Below the pieces are notes generated by a model. The model was given only the letters and a program-made list of their open reading frames with translations. It was not told the DNA's origin and searched no databases. This document shows, piece by piece, positions 10,200-21,770 of a DNA stretch of 64,000 bases. Source of the stretch: Berberis thunbergii (Eukaryota; Streptophyta; Magnoliopsida; Ranunculales; Berberidaceae); NCBI GenBank assembly GCA_003290165.1, contig QNQO01000199.1, forward strand, positions 186,001 to 250,000. The letters are read 5' to 3'. Position numbers and translations under genes: made by a program. Numbering within the stretch: position 1 is the stretch's first letter; the number at the start of each line of letters is the position of its first letter.

Positions 10200-12600
10200 C
10201 CCTTGACAACAACTCATGGCCTCCTCTCAGAACTATCAGCAGCTATGCCTTTGCAAGTAGTCCTGTTGTGCTCATACGGTTTGAATTTATTGCATTTATT
10301 TGAGTTCCTCCTTGGTCCCTTGGGCCCCTCATCTTCACCTCTTCTTCTGTTATTTCTAGGTCTTCCAGCATGCCTATGAAGTGTGGGAGGCATAACATGT
10401 TGTGGCTAGGACAACAAAACAAACAACGAATAAAGTACATGAGGTCAATAACTTGAGATCCCCAAATAGTGAATAAGATACAAATGTGATGTGAAAACAC
10501 ATTGAAATTGTGTACTTTACCTTAGGCCAGTAACTTGGATTATCAAGTGGGTGTACATACAAGTCATAGGTAGCTTTGTAAGCTTCAACTGAGAAGTATA
10601 GACTGCAGTACCTACATGAAACACAAACAACTTTAAATAATAACAAATAAGAACATGGCAGACAACAAAGTTTGTGAAATATATTAAACTTACTTTAGAA
10701 AGTCTTCCCTTGTTGGAATCACGACAGCACATGCATGTTCACATGGGATCCTTGTGACTTGCCATTCACAGTAAGAGCATGTGTGGTTATCAAGATCCAC
10801 AGTCCACCCCACACCCCATCTATTTATAGCACAATACAATCCTTGTTTGCAACCTGTGGTCCTATACCCATGGTACTTCTTCTTTAGTCTCATCAAAGTT
10901 CTTTCAACCCTAGGCATAACACCACCAACCTCCATGTTCTCAACCTCAAGTTTCCTTGTATCGTGCATACACATGACTATCCTTTGAAACCTCTCAACCA
11001 TTTTCACAATGGGCATCTCCCTCAACTCAAGCATTATCCAGTTGAATGAATCTGAAAAATTGTTTGTAATGTTCACACTTTGACATAGTATCAAAGTATG
11101 ACCTTGTCCAATGAGAAAAACACTCTTTCACCAACCACTCTTTTGCCTTGGGATCCTTTACCTCAATCTTTCCCATCTCTACTTCAAACTCTTCAACCTT
11201 GTAGGCACTAACAGCAACCCAAGTAAGACTCTCCATCCGATGACCATTATGGATCTTATTTAAATTATGATACATGTGTCTGAAACAATACTTGTGATGA
11301 CTACCTCAGAAGACTTCATAGACAACCTTGATCAGACCCTTCTGCCTGTCTGAAGTGAATATAAGCTTGCTTGGGTGTTTTATGAGATATGGGTCTGTAA
11401 TTGTCAGAAATATATTCCAACTGTCTTAGTTTTCACCCCTACAAATGTAGATAGCAATAGGAAATAACACATTATTTGCATCCAATGAAATGGCAGACAA
11501 CCTCACTCCACCATATTCCCCCTTCAGAAAACACCCATCTAGACCTACTATGGGTCTACAACCATTCACAAAACCTTCCAAGCTTGCTCTAAAAGTTATA
11601 CATAGCCCCACAAAGTTGTCATCAGTAGGATCCTTCAAACATTCAGCAATACTCCCTGGGTTGTCCTTCAAGATCTGTCTACATAGTTTAGGGACCTTGG
11701 AGAAACTGTCCTTGTAACCTCCATAGATTTTTTCATTGCATATCAACTTGGAATTGTAAACATTCTTGTAACTGGTCTTCAAACCATGCTCATCCCAAAG
11801 GTTTGCACGAGGTCAACAACCTTGAATTTTTGGATAGTTTTCATAATGGGTTCTACCACTTCAGCAACCCAAGGAGTTTTAACTAGGGTTGAAAACCGAA
11901 CCGACGGTTTGATTTTTCACCTAAATCGTGAACCGAATCGACTTAGGTCGGTATTAAAATTTTCAAACCGAAATCGAACCGACCATTAACAAAATCGATC
12001 CCAAACCAAACCGATTCTAATTTATGCAAACCGTAACCGAACCGAACCTACTAAAATCAAACCAAAACCGAAATAAAACCGAACCGACCGACTATTTTAA
12101 ACCTATTGTATTATTTATATATAAAATATATATTATTTGTTATATATATTCGGTCGGTTTGGTTTCGTCGGTTAAAATCACATAGAAACCGAAAACCGAA
12201 CCGACCATTTCGGTTTTGAATTTTTTGAAACCAAAACCGATCCGAACTGAATTTAAACCGAACCAATCGGTTCGGTTTAGATCAGGTCAGTCAGTTTAAT
12301 CGGTTTGATCAATTTTTTGTTCAGCCCTAGTTTTAACCATACAGTTATTTCCTCTTTCATCACCTCTGTGTGTGTCTGGGCTGAAATGACCTCAACATGG
12401 TTGTTGGTTCCCTAGGCAGTCTTCTCACATAAACTCTTTAGCTACATGTATGATCTTTGCACCTCAAATCAATATTCAAATTGTCATTCTTGGTTTGCTT
12501 GTATTCAAACATGTTCTGTATTGCATACTTTCTCATCCACTACCTATAATGCTTCATGGTATCCCATTGCATCTTCTCATGTAAGTCTGAAATAGAGGTA
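10200..12600 (-). pseudogene. MULE transposase (MuDR type), decayed
   Basis: Minus strand, N to C: a DNA-binding/N-terminal region with KYAIQNMFEYKQTKND (about 12545-12470); a break caused by a hAT MITE at 11884-12329; the MULE transposase domain (11870-11320) with WVAEVVEPIMK and the catalytic-site block GLDGCFLKG (about 11525-11550) and FTSDRQKGL; a helical section with CEHYKQFFRF (~11060); the SWIM zinc finger CSYCEWQ...CEHAC (10720-10785); and the C-terminal part VEAYKATYDLYVHPLDNPSYWP (~10590-10520) followed by LEDLEITEEEVKMRGPRDQGG (~10370-10300). A stop after CRGEN near 11426 and several frame shifts make it inactive. Upstream coding parts of the same gene lie beyond the CACTA and LINE insertions at 30670-31412 and 34228-34510. 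Confidence 0.85.
11884..12329. mobile_element. hAT-type MITE
   Basis: A 446-bp non-coding palindromic element. It begins TAGGGTTGAAAACCGAAC and ends ...TTCAGCCCTA, flanked by a perfect 8-bp direct repeat gttttaac (11876-11883 and 12330-12337). An 8-bp target duplication with TAGGG...CCCTA ends is the hAT signature. The interior is full of CGGTT/AACCG motifs. It splits the MULE transposase coding sequence. Confidence 0.9.
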
Positions 12601-13055
12601 TGCATACCCATCATACCCTCTTCATTCATGGACTAGGTTCTCCTTGCAAATGAATTGAACTAATCTACTTCTTCTTATTTTAGGCTATCCTCATCTTCAA
12701 AACTCGTTGGATTTTCATCGCCCACCTCAGTCCTCATCTGATCCCCTACCAACATGACTACTATCCTCCCCAGCATCCACATCAGATCCCGTACCAACAT
12801 GATATCATAGTGATTCTCAGCATCTAGTTGGTCAATGTTTACAAGTACACCTTCAAACTCGGTCAATGGCAATGGTGGTGGAACTTCTCCTTCACCATCC
12901 TCCCCAACATCAGTGAATGACTCACCAAACTCACCACCTGCATCCCCAAAGTCACCACCTGCATCACCAATGTTTCCAATGCCCAAGGTCCCGAAAGTCC
13001 CCATCTACATCATCAAGGTCAGCCTTAATGTCTTCATCCTGATGCACCTCCTTAA
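12560..13055 (-). pseudogene. Duplicated MULE N-terminal coding segment, copy 1
   Basis: This ~495-bp block is repeated, diverged, at 13215-13416 continuing at 30670-31000 across the CACTA insertion. Both copies share tatcccattgcatcttctca at the left and gtcaatgtttacaagtacacc further on. The minus-strand product is acidic and Gly-rich, then continues into the WDT segment that precedes the transposase. The acidic stretch is typical of the linker after the N-terminal domain of plant MULE transposases. The function of the linker is not established here. Confidence 0.7.
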
Positions 13056-13214
13056 TGTCTTTGGGAGATACCAACTCCTCATCCAAAGCCTTAACAATAG
13101 GAAGATTAGCCCGACATTCAACATTAGGCTCTAGGGGCGGGAAAAAAGATCTGCTTCTCAGGGTAGCAGACTCAACAGGCCGGAGATCATCAGGGACATC
13201 ATTGACTTTGTCGG
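13056..13214 (-). repeat. Fragment of gypsy-associated ORF inside the MULE
   Basis: About 159 bp nearly the same as 63843-63996 at the window end. Shared stretches include accaactcctcatccaaagcc, ggctctaggggcggga and ggccggagatcatcaggga. The minus-strand peptide contains DVPDDLRPVESATLRS. It lies exactly between the two copies of the duplicated MULE segment and is in frame with MULE sequence on both sides in one open frame (13284-12964). Confidence 0.8.
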
Positions 13215-13416
13215 TATCCCATTGCATCTTCTCATGTAAGTTTGAAATAGGGGTACGCATACCCATCATACTGTCTTCATTCATGGGTGAGGTTCTCCTT
13301 GCAAATAAATTGATCTAATCTACTTTTTACATTAGGTTATCCTCATCTTCAAAACTCTCTGGGTTTTCATCACCCACCTCATAGTCCTTATCTAATCCCC
13401 TACCAATATGATCATT
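13215..13416 (-). pseudogene. Duplicated MULE segment, copy 2 (left half)
   Basis: Second copy of the block at 12560, cut by CACTA insertion at 13416/30670. Joining 13416 to 30673 (one ATT removed) restores collinearity with copy 1 (ctaccaa.atga...atcctccccaacatcc). Confidence 0.75.
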
Positions 13417-13448
13417 CACTACACCAAAAGGCTTGTTTAGCTACAGGG

Positions 13449-13605
13449 AGGTGGCCACGGCTCTAAGCCATTGGTTTATTTGCCACGGCTAAAAACCGTG
13501 GCTAAAAAATAAAACCGTGGCCAAAAACACTACACCAAAAGGGTTGCCATGGTTTTAAACCGTGGCTATAACTGCCAACGGTTTAAAACCGTAGCTAAAA
13601 AAATT
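13449..13605. repeat. Outer CACTA 5' subterminal palindromic repeats
   Basis: Several copies of (G)CCACGG-TTTTAAA-CCGTGGC variants, probable transposase-binding sites by analogy with En/Spm subterminal motifs. A second CACTACACCAAAAGGG terminus is embedded at 13528. Confidence 0.85.
13528..13541 (+). repeat. Extra internal CACTA terminus
   Basis: CACTACACCAAAAG occurs again 111 bp inside the left end, followed by more palindromic motifs. It suggests end duplication or an abortive nested insertion. No partner right end was found. Confidence 0.75.
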
Positions 13606-15859
13606 TCACTTTCGCGCTTTAGCCAAAATAGTTTCGCACTTTGGAGGGAGCAATTTCGCGCTTTGGCGAAAAAAATTGATGAAAAACAGATTATCACAAG
13701 GGAAGAAGAAGGAGAGGACGATAGAAGAAGAAGCAGGGACGAAACAGATTCTCGAAGCAGGAAAGAAGAAGGACGAAAGAAGGAGAGAACAATAGAAGAA
13801 GAAGAAGAAGAAGAAAAAAAAGAAGAAGAAGAAAAAAAAGAAAGTTTGAGAAGGTAAGATCTCCTTCTTCTTCTTTAGATCTCTTTGTTGATCACTTTTT
13901 TTTTTTTTCTTTCAGCAAAGCAAACCCTAGAACTCACTTTCTTCTTTTCTCCAACTCGATTTCTGAAGAGGAGAAGAAGAAGATTTCTCTGAATGGATCA
14001 ATTTCTCCGCTCACAAAGAAGATTGTTGATGATGAAGCCTGGTTTTGCAAGCCTGATATGATTTCCCAACAACCCATTGAATAAATTTTTGATTTTTATG
14101 TTAAATGTTAGATGAACTTCTTTGTTTTTCCTGTTGAAGACTGTCGGCATCCCAAGACTATGGAGGATTTCATCAGATCTACACCCCCATTGAAGGTTTT
14201 ACTTTGAATCTCAATCGATTAGGGAGAAAGTTTAAATTGGGTATTTTGCTTGATAAAAATCGGATTGTTATTGTTTGGTTTTGTCATCAGTGAAGAAACT
14301 TCACTATTGTCTATAAGTTATTTAGATGTTAAAATTGATAAGGAATGATCTGTGTTTTGTATTTCAGGTTAGGTTTTCTCTGCACATACAAAACTTTCCA
14401 TGTGAATCATCATCCAAAGTGTGCTTCAACACCTGACATGCTTTCAATATTTCTCTACCACTTATGTCAGGTATTCACTTTTTAGTGTCATAACCTTCTT
14501 GTTTAGTGCTTATATCCTTGATATATTTAGATAACAATGACTACCAAGCATCAATCTGCTAGTGCATTTGTACTCTAGCACTTCTGCGCGCCATGTTTGG
14601 GTACTAGATTTAATTATTTGAGTTTCTACTGTACAATAATTGCAATTGTTTATATGCTTTAAAATGTGTTTGACATCTCACTTTTCTTATGCCTTATGTT
14701 GAGCTTACGTTTCTATGCTTTAAACTGTGTTTGACATCTCCTTTTTATATGCCTCATGTTAAACCAATGTGAAACCTTAGGAAGAGGGGAGTATGTGCAA
14801 TTGAATACCTTGCCCTTTTACCAGTGGATAGGACAATGGAAAAGTTTTTGCATGTAAGTATTCTAGGCAGCAACTGTGCGCACATGGTTTGTTTCCACTT
14901 AACAATTAGAATCACTCATCAGTTTAATGCATTAGACAATTATGCCATATTTTAAAGTCAATCCATCAACCCGCTCCTTCATTTATTGTTTGGGAGTTTT
15001 TTTTTTATTTATCCCTATATTTATGATTTATGTTTTTTACTTTGTTAAAGTTTGCTTCTTCAACTCCACAGATTTTTTTGGGTACTTTGCAATATGTTTG
15101 ATTCACTAAAAATCTTAACTTAACTATTTGTTTTCCCTGTAAAAGGTTTGATTTAATGGGGGTTCGATTGAGGAATAAATATTTCTCAGAGTTGACTACT
15201 TTATGCAGTCAATGAAGATGAAACCGACACAAAAACTGAGAGTGAGGATGATGGTATGTTGTTTAAATATCTCTACCAAGATTAGAGTAATGGCAATATT
15301 CTGTATGTTTGATATTATCTTCTCCAACTTTTGTCCAGCATGCTCCCTTAACGATGCAAAAACAGTTATCTGCAAGGATCAAGTTCCAACAACTGGAAGG
15401 AGTGGGTTCACAACTCCATATCAAACTTCAGGCAATAAGAATTATCATCAAACTCAGATATTTAATTCATCAAACTTCTATGAGTTTTCTTGCTGGCATG
15501 GATCTTCGAATAATTAAAATGTCTTCTTGACATTCTTGATGATATATGAACTGACATGATTTCTTTCTTTCTTTCTTCTTCTTCTTATTTTTTTTTCATT
15601 GTAGACGTATATTATAACTTGAGTAGTTCAAGACTGTTTGGAGTAATACTCGTACTTGGTCTGTCCAGGAATACCATTAAAACATAGAAGACGAAAATCA
15701 GAAACCATACGTGCTCAGTACATAAACACAAAGGAAGTGAGGTATGGGTGCTAAGTATTGTTATTATACTTCCTTTTTTATTTTTTTGGAATATTAGAAT
15801 TTGGTTTTGATTTAGCTCATCGCCCTTATTATGCTGTTCTGTAAATTTGGTTTTCAAAA
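13606..15859 (+). other. Outer CACTA 5' interior, unrecognised exon-like pieces
   Basis: It starts with a segment shared with the inner element (cgctttggcgaaaaaaattg), then a purine-rich GAAGAAGAA tract (13690-13860). Coding-like stretches flanked by plausible splice sites follow: about 13915-14085 (KKIVDDEAWFCKPDM), 14150-14198 (CRHPKTMEDFIRSTPPLK), ~14370-14470, ~14780-14850 (GVCAIEYLALLPVDRTMEKF) and 15330-15515. By position they could be further captured exons. I could not name a source gene for any of them. Confidence 0.4.
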
Positions 15860-18605
15860 ACCAAAGTCTGTTCAATCGAAATCCACAAATTTTCTAAAGA
15901 AGGGATTGACGAAACCCTTTAATAAGTCCTCCTCCAAGCATAAAGATCAATCACAGAAGGCGAATGAGCCAAAATCTAAGTGAGAAGCTCGTCTTCAGTG
16001 CAAGGTCAATAACTTTTCAGATTGTTGCTGTTATCATTAAATATTTTGGAAATGGAAGTTTGTTTAATTTTTATCGCCAACATCCATATTTTATAATAAT
16101 TATCATTTTTGGAATTAGTGTTGGTGTGTTTTCATTGATGGTCTTCAGTCTGAAAATAGCCCGTACTTCTCATTTACCAGATTGTCAGTGGTTTCTTTCG
16201 CAATTATATCTTTAACTCCTGCACACGCTGGAAAGCATAAATATTATCTATGAAGGGAAATATATCTCAGTTCATAGGAGTTCATGCGGTATTTTATTTT
16301 AGTTTTTTCGTGGATCATCGTCCTAGTCTTCATAAAAATATCCTATAGGAGATTATGATATTTCTTGGTAATGTAGATTCGTGTAATGTCAGTGCTACAT
16401 CAAGTCAAAGATGCATAATCTTTTTGGTTTTAACTTATTGTAGGCAGAAACATAGGCAAAGAAGAAGAAGAGGAAGAAAAACCATGATCTTCAACATGTA
16501 AGGACCAAGTTCTTTTAGGGGTTATGGATTTTTTGATTGGTCAAAGGATTATTTTTAAAAAATAAAAATCTTTGTTACATTTCATATTTGGTTTGTATAG
16601 GAGCTTGCAACCCTATGGGAGAAAATGAGGCGGCGCAATATTGCTAAAGAAGACAGATCGAAGTAAGTAGTTCATTTTTAATAATGGGGTTCTTTGTAGA
16701 AATATTTTAGTAATATGGCTAACTTTGTTCATTTTAATATTTTAAGAATGGTGAGTGAAGCTATACAGAAGGTGAAGGGGAAGATACTTGAAATTACCAT
16801 GTCCCATGTATCTTCTTGGGTTTTGCAGGTAAATATTATTCTCTTGCTGACTTCTTTTCCATTTTCATTTGATTTACTATTAACTGCAGTAGGGATTTTC
16901 TTGTTTCATATTAGACTTGTGTCAAGTACTGTACCCAACCTGAACGAGATGCCATATTTAAGGAGCTTCAGCCAGATCTTCTTACGCTTGCACGTAACGC
17001 ATATTCAGTTCATCTAGTGAAAAAGATGTTAGACAATGGTATGTTTCTGCCGAGAAAGTGGAAAATTGAAAGTTACGACAATGTTGATTGGAGATTTAGG
17101 GCATTGAAAATCATATTTTCTTCTTTCTGATTTTTTTTTCTTCATGATGCTGCAGCCTCTAAAAAATAGTTGGAAGGTTTCATCACTGCCCTCCATGGGC
17201 ATGTTGCTTTTCTTCTCCGTCATATGGTTGGATCTGTTAGTATGTTATAACCGATTCAGTTTACAGCAATAGAAGTTTTCTTGTATTTTTATTCTTTGTG
17301 AAGTCTGTTGCTTTATTCGTTAAATACATCCAAGGATTGTTAAAGTCAAAGTTTGAGTAACCTTGGGTATGGTGGATCATTATTTTGCTTGGACTTGTTT
17401 GACTTAGTTGAGTGATATAAGACTTTACTGATGTCTTTAACATTGGTTGCTTTTGAAAATGGACTTTAGTTGCTCCCAGGCTAAGAAGTAGGGGAAAAAG
17501 GGGCACAAAGTTTCTTATAGAAACATGTTTTCATGTGAAAACATTCTATATTTTTTATTACATATTCGTGCATATTTGGTCGAACTCTGCACACCTGATG
17601 TTTTTAATATTGCCTAATGGTTCTTATTTGGCAGTTGTTGAACATGCCTACCAATTGGGATTTTATTCATCTCAGAGACAAAATCTACTGTTTGAGTTGT
17701 ATTCAACAGAGTTTCAGCTGTTCATGGATTTGGGTTCATCTAAAGAAAAAAGGTTTGCTTCAAGCATTAAGCATATCCATATCTCCTCTTTACATCTGTG
17801 CAATCAGCTTAGACCTTTTTCTAAAAACACTGGCAAGATTTAGGCAAAGCTAAGACTCGGTCACTGCTTGGTCCAGTCCTCCTTGCACATGATGGTTCAG
17901 TCAAAAACAAAAAGGAACCCCAGTACCACAAAGTTGTGATATATTCTCCGCTAATATAAGTTGATCTTTTTGAATGTTTGTTTCTTTTTGTGTATAAGTG
18001 ATAATAACTGATATATTATCAAATAGAGTGTCATCAATTTCTCTGAATTGCATCGTAGTATGCATGGCCATTGCTCAGCTATCACTCTATAGATTGCTCA
18101 GTATGTGTCATGCTATCATCTAGACCTTAGAAAAAAAATCTAAACCTCGGATCTGGATCACCGATTCTTTTCTCCTTAAGTCTATGGATATATCACTTTA
18201 TATAAAAAAAAAGAACAACAAATAATCATACCCCACATTGACCTTTCCTAACATAGAATGTAAATAATAGAAACATTTCTCAACTTGATACGTCATCATT
18301 AAGCTTTTGCACCTAAATAACATTTAAAGAATGATTACTCATTGATCAGAGTTGAACTATTTTCTAACCCAAAATTCTTGCTCTGCTACTGGTAGCTTCT
18401 GGTTTTTTATAGTTCACTTGTTTGGATTTTATTTGTCTTGTTTTTTCAGGTTGGTAGATGTAATTTCTAAGATGTAATTTCTTAAGGGGGATCCTTTGCA
18501 ATTTTAGATTTATTCGAGATGGTTATTTCTGAATTTTTTTGTTGGTTTCAGGCAAGGAAGAACATATAGGAAAGATAGCTCAAGATCAATATGGGAACAT
18601 GGTAA
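15860..18605 (+). pseudogene. Captured Pumilio-like gene fragment (APUM24 / PUF6 type)
   Basis: Exons with introns kept: 15861-16004 (FLKKGLTKPFNKSS), 16443-16498 (KKKKRKKNHDLQH), 16601-16662 (LATLWEKMRRRNIAKEDRS), 16748-16828 (VSEAIQKVKGKILEI), 16915-17038 (TCVKYCTQPERDAIFKE), 17156-17239 (LEGFITALHGHV), 17635-17752 (ELYSTEFQLF), ~17840-17920 (LLGPVLLAHDGS) and 18552-18601 (GKIAQDQYGNM). This order and content match the basic N-terminal and PUF-repeat part of plant APUM24, a nucleolar RNA-binding protein of pre-rRNA processing. It has internal stops (for example KK*LEG near 17168), lacks the C-terminal CPL domain and cannot be functional. Retained introns point to DNA-level capture by the CACTA element. 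Confidence 0.8.
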
Positions 18606-18994
18606 TGATGGCCTTCAGATTTTTCCTGTTCAGATTTGCATGGTTGTCATTTCTTCTTTAGGAAGCACACATTGACATTTGTTTTTTTAGCTACCTAATG
18701 AGAGTTTCATGTACTTCATCTGTGGCATCTTTAATTGAATTAGAGCTTAGTATTTTATTTGATTTTAAACCTAAGGTTGCTTTCGATTGTTGGGTCCTAC
18801 TTTAGTTTTGTTTTTTTATGCATTCGAATGAAATGACAATGGATATCATGTAGTTTTCAACAAAAGCTACAGCAGGCAGAAGTAAAAGAAGAAAACAAAA
18901 GAAAGGCCTTGAATGAACCCGTGGATGATATGCCCTGGGAATTTTGGGGTCAGTTGTTGCTCATCATACACTACACCAAAAGGCCTGATTAGCT

Positions 18995-19190
18995 ACACAG
19001 GGGTGGCCACGGTTCTAAGCCGTTGGTGTGTTTGCCACGGCTAAAAACCGTGGCTATAGTGCCCAACGGCTAAAAACCGTGGCTAAAAAAAGGCTTGGCC
19101 ACGGTTCTAAACCTTTGATATGTTAGCCACGGCTATAAACCGTGGCTATAGGGAGAAACGGCCAAAAACCGTTGCTAAATCTAAGGGTTT
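18995..19190. repeat. Inner CACTA 5' subterminal palindromic repeats
   Basis: About five copies of GCCACGG-(N6-7)-CCGTGGC variants (some with CAACGG...CCGTTG). Same family as the arrays at 13449, 26311 and 30303. Confidence 0.85.
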
Positions 19191-20906
19191 TGCACGTGGG
19201 CCGCATGCGTCGAGGGAGACTTACGCGCTCCGGCAAAAACATCTTTCCCACTCGGGCGAAAACTGATTTCCCGCTTTGGCGAAAAAAATTGGGGAGAATA
19301 ATGGAGGTTGCGCGGTCATTGGGAGAGATTTTCGACCATTTTGCAGAGGAGAGATCGAGGAGGAGAGAAAATCAAAGTTTAAATCAAAGGAGGAGGAGGA
19401 GGAGAGGTTTGGCGCAGAGGAGAGATCGAGGAGGAGAGAGCTTAAGAGTCAGAAAGAGCTTGAAAATTTCACGGTTTGGTTTCGCCTCCTTCCATTTTCA
19501 TTTTAGGGTTCCATTTAAGATCTTCAAATGTGTTTATCTCCTGGTATCAATTTTAGGGTTCCATTTTAGGGTTTCATTTCATCACTGTTTCACACATTTT
19601 GATATGTTTGAATACCATTGACAAAGGTGGTAAGGGTATGACATGTTTAAATCTATTTTCTGTTGATTCTAAGGGTATGAACGATTCAATTTTCACATTT
19701 AAGGACAGGTTTTCACTTTTTTTTGTTTTTTAGGAAACTTAAAGTTGTTTAAAAATCTACAGGTGCCAAGTTGAAAGCTTATAGTGGTCATAGATTTTAT
19801 ACAACTTACAAATCCTCTTGTAGCCACTTCCAAGTAAATGTAAACAAAGTGAATGGCTACCAGGGTGCAAACAAACACCTCTTGAATATTTCATTTTCGA
19901 AAGAGAGGTTTTCCCAATTTGGTTCAAAATAACAAAGGTGTCATATGCTTCACACCAGCTCAACTGTGCAGATGCATTCCACTATAGTAGAAATATGGGT
20001 ACTGGCTAATTAAAGTTACTCTGGGATGGTAAAGATCCTGTAACTCTACTATTAGTGTTTGATTTTCCTCAACAATATATTCACATAGAAAGAATAAACT
20101 ATATGTATTGTGCCCTTCATTCTTATTATTGCTAAGAAACTGCTATGTTTATATCTGCAACAAAATGCTCTACAATCTCTACAATTAAAGACAACAACTT
20201 TAGCAGTGAACCTAAAACAAGCATCCATCTTTTTATTCTTCATTTTTTTTTCTTTTGAAGAATGAAGATAATTGTCTATTAGTAGTGGCCATTAAGCTCT
20301 AGCACTTTTGACACTTGACACTCATGTCAGAGATTGGTTTTAGTTCTCTAGTCGTCGTTACCACATTTCTGTGATCTTTTACCTACATCCTTATTAGTCA
20401 TCGTTACCACATTTCTTGGAGAAAGTTTCTTTTAAACATAGCCTAAGAGATGAATGTCCTGTCTTGTTATACGACTAACTAAGTTTTTACATGATCGACC
20501 AAGTTATATGCTTATACATACTCATGATATACTCAAGGATACAGAAGTAAGCATGCCAAACCATCTAATATATCCTTCAGTACAATCGGAAACTAACTAA
20601 TCAAATTAATAAAAATAGTTGAATCCAATTGTTTTCCCATGTATGGCTGTGACTACTTTCTTTGTTAATAAATATTGGTATACGAGTATTGAGATTCAGG
20701 AGTGTTTTGCATTAGATATGGTTTGTCACTGCTGTTTGTAGTGCAACTTTCAGGCAGTTCTTCTTGTTTAATAGATATTATTAAGTCACAGGCTTAGCTG
20801 GGTTTAGTATCTTAGTATGGTTGAAGTCTCAAGATTGCTAATTACATTTAGCAATATGGTATTGCTTATTAAGTCACAGGCTTAGCTGGGTTTAGTATCT
20901 TATGCA
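19191..20906. other. Inner CACTA interior without recognised gene
   Basis: It begins with the shared cgctttggcgaaaaaaattg segment (~19274) and a purine-rich GGAGGAGG tract (19340-19440), then AT-rich sequence. A ~34-bp direct repeat (aagtcacaggcttagctggg...) occurs at about 20783 and 20871, just before the AP-3 exon. No gene recognised. Confidence 0.5.
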
Positions 20907-21169
20907 GCTCCTCTACTGTTGTGCCGATGGTAGTTCCCATGGAAGAGATTGCATCTATAGAACCTGGTCAGACAACAAAAAGAACCATCCAAGTTCATTT
21001 TTCTCACCATCTTTTACCTCTCAAGCTGGTCATATGCTGCAATGGTCGAAAGCTACCTGTTAAGCTGCGCCCTGACATTGGATATTTTGTAAAACCACTT
21101 CCAATGGATATTAAAACCTTTACAAATGAGGAATCACAACTTCTGAGAATGTTTGAATATACTAGAAGG
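20907..21169 (+). pseudogene. Captured AP-3 complex beta subunit exon
   Basis: One exon-sized open stretch ending in AGAAG|GTAAGC. It encodes MEEIASIEPGQTTKR, LPLKLVICCNGRKLPVKLR, DIGYFVKPLPMDIK and MFEYTRR. This is the C-terminal ear-proximal region of plant beta-3 adaptin, part of the AP-3 coat that sorts cargo to the vacuole. Only this small part is present. An acceptor AG precedes it at about 20906. Confidence 0.8.
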
Positions 21170-21470
21170 TAAGCTTTAACCATATTTCATTCCCCACCCC
21201 CACCCACCCACCACACACACACAAGATGCATGACATCAGTTTTACTCTTTTTCTATGGAGGAGAGTTTTTCAATTGAGGTGGTGTGATGGTAGCAATGGC
21301 GGAGTTGAAGTGGTGTGAATAAGAAACATTGAGGTTGAATTTCCATGTAATAGGACCTTTAAAATAAAACACTAGAGGTTGAATTTCCATACACAAATTT
21401 TCCTGATAAAAATGAGTTTTAATCATGTGAGTTTTTATCAGATGGAAACTGACATCCGTATATGTTGCAG

Positions 21471-21770
21471 GTTGCTGATCAGTTTTATAACATCTTGCAC
21501 AAGTACTGTAACAAAGTTCAGGTATGTACTATCACTATGTGGATACCTTGAAATGTTCAATTCAACCCATCTTTTCACTCTTCTTAGTTTCTTTCCTGAC
21601 AAGCTAACTCTTATTGGATAATACAGGCTGTGAGTTGCGATGAACCGTTTCTTGATGTAACGGATAGAGAAGATGAAGATCCTGAGCATACAGCTTCAGT
21701 AATCAGAAAGGAGATCAGTGGGAACTCAGTAATTTATTTTTTATCTATAGAAATACCCATCTCAAGGTAT
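21471..21770 (+). pseudogene. Captured REV1 (Y-family polymerase) exons
   Basis: Two exons: 21471-21521 (VADQFYNILHKYCNKVQ, GT donor kept) and 21627-~21720 (AVSCDEPFLDVTDREDEDPE). AVSCDE.FLD is the catalytic SxDE motif region of the IMS/Y-family polymerase REV1, a deoxycytidyl transferase in DNA damage tolerance. The rest of the gene is absent, and the frame is lost after IRKEI near 21720. Confidence 0.75.

Larger units (their letters stand above)
8839..10240. other. MULE interior 3' of transposase, non-coding
   Basis: Between the left TIR and the transposase remnant lie a 29-base C run (8957-8985), an AATGC-rich repetitive tract (9140-9640) and AT-rich sequence. No gene recognised. Confidence 0.5.

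Noticed and set aside
13549..13857. 102-codon highly charged ORF
   Set aside because: Product of the purine-rich GAAGAA tract in the CACTA leader; low complexity, and the inner element has a similar tract in a different frame.
15203..15517. 104-codon ORF as an independent gene
   Set aside because: Spans an apparent exon-intron boundary, and two overlapping frames are open. Better treated as an unidentified captured exon region.
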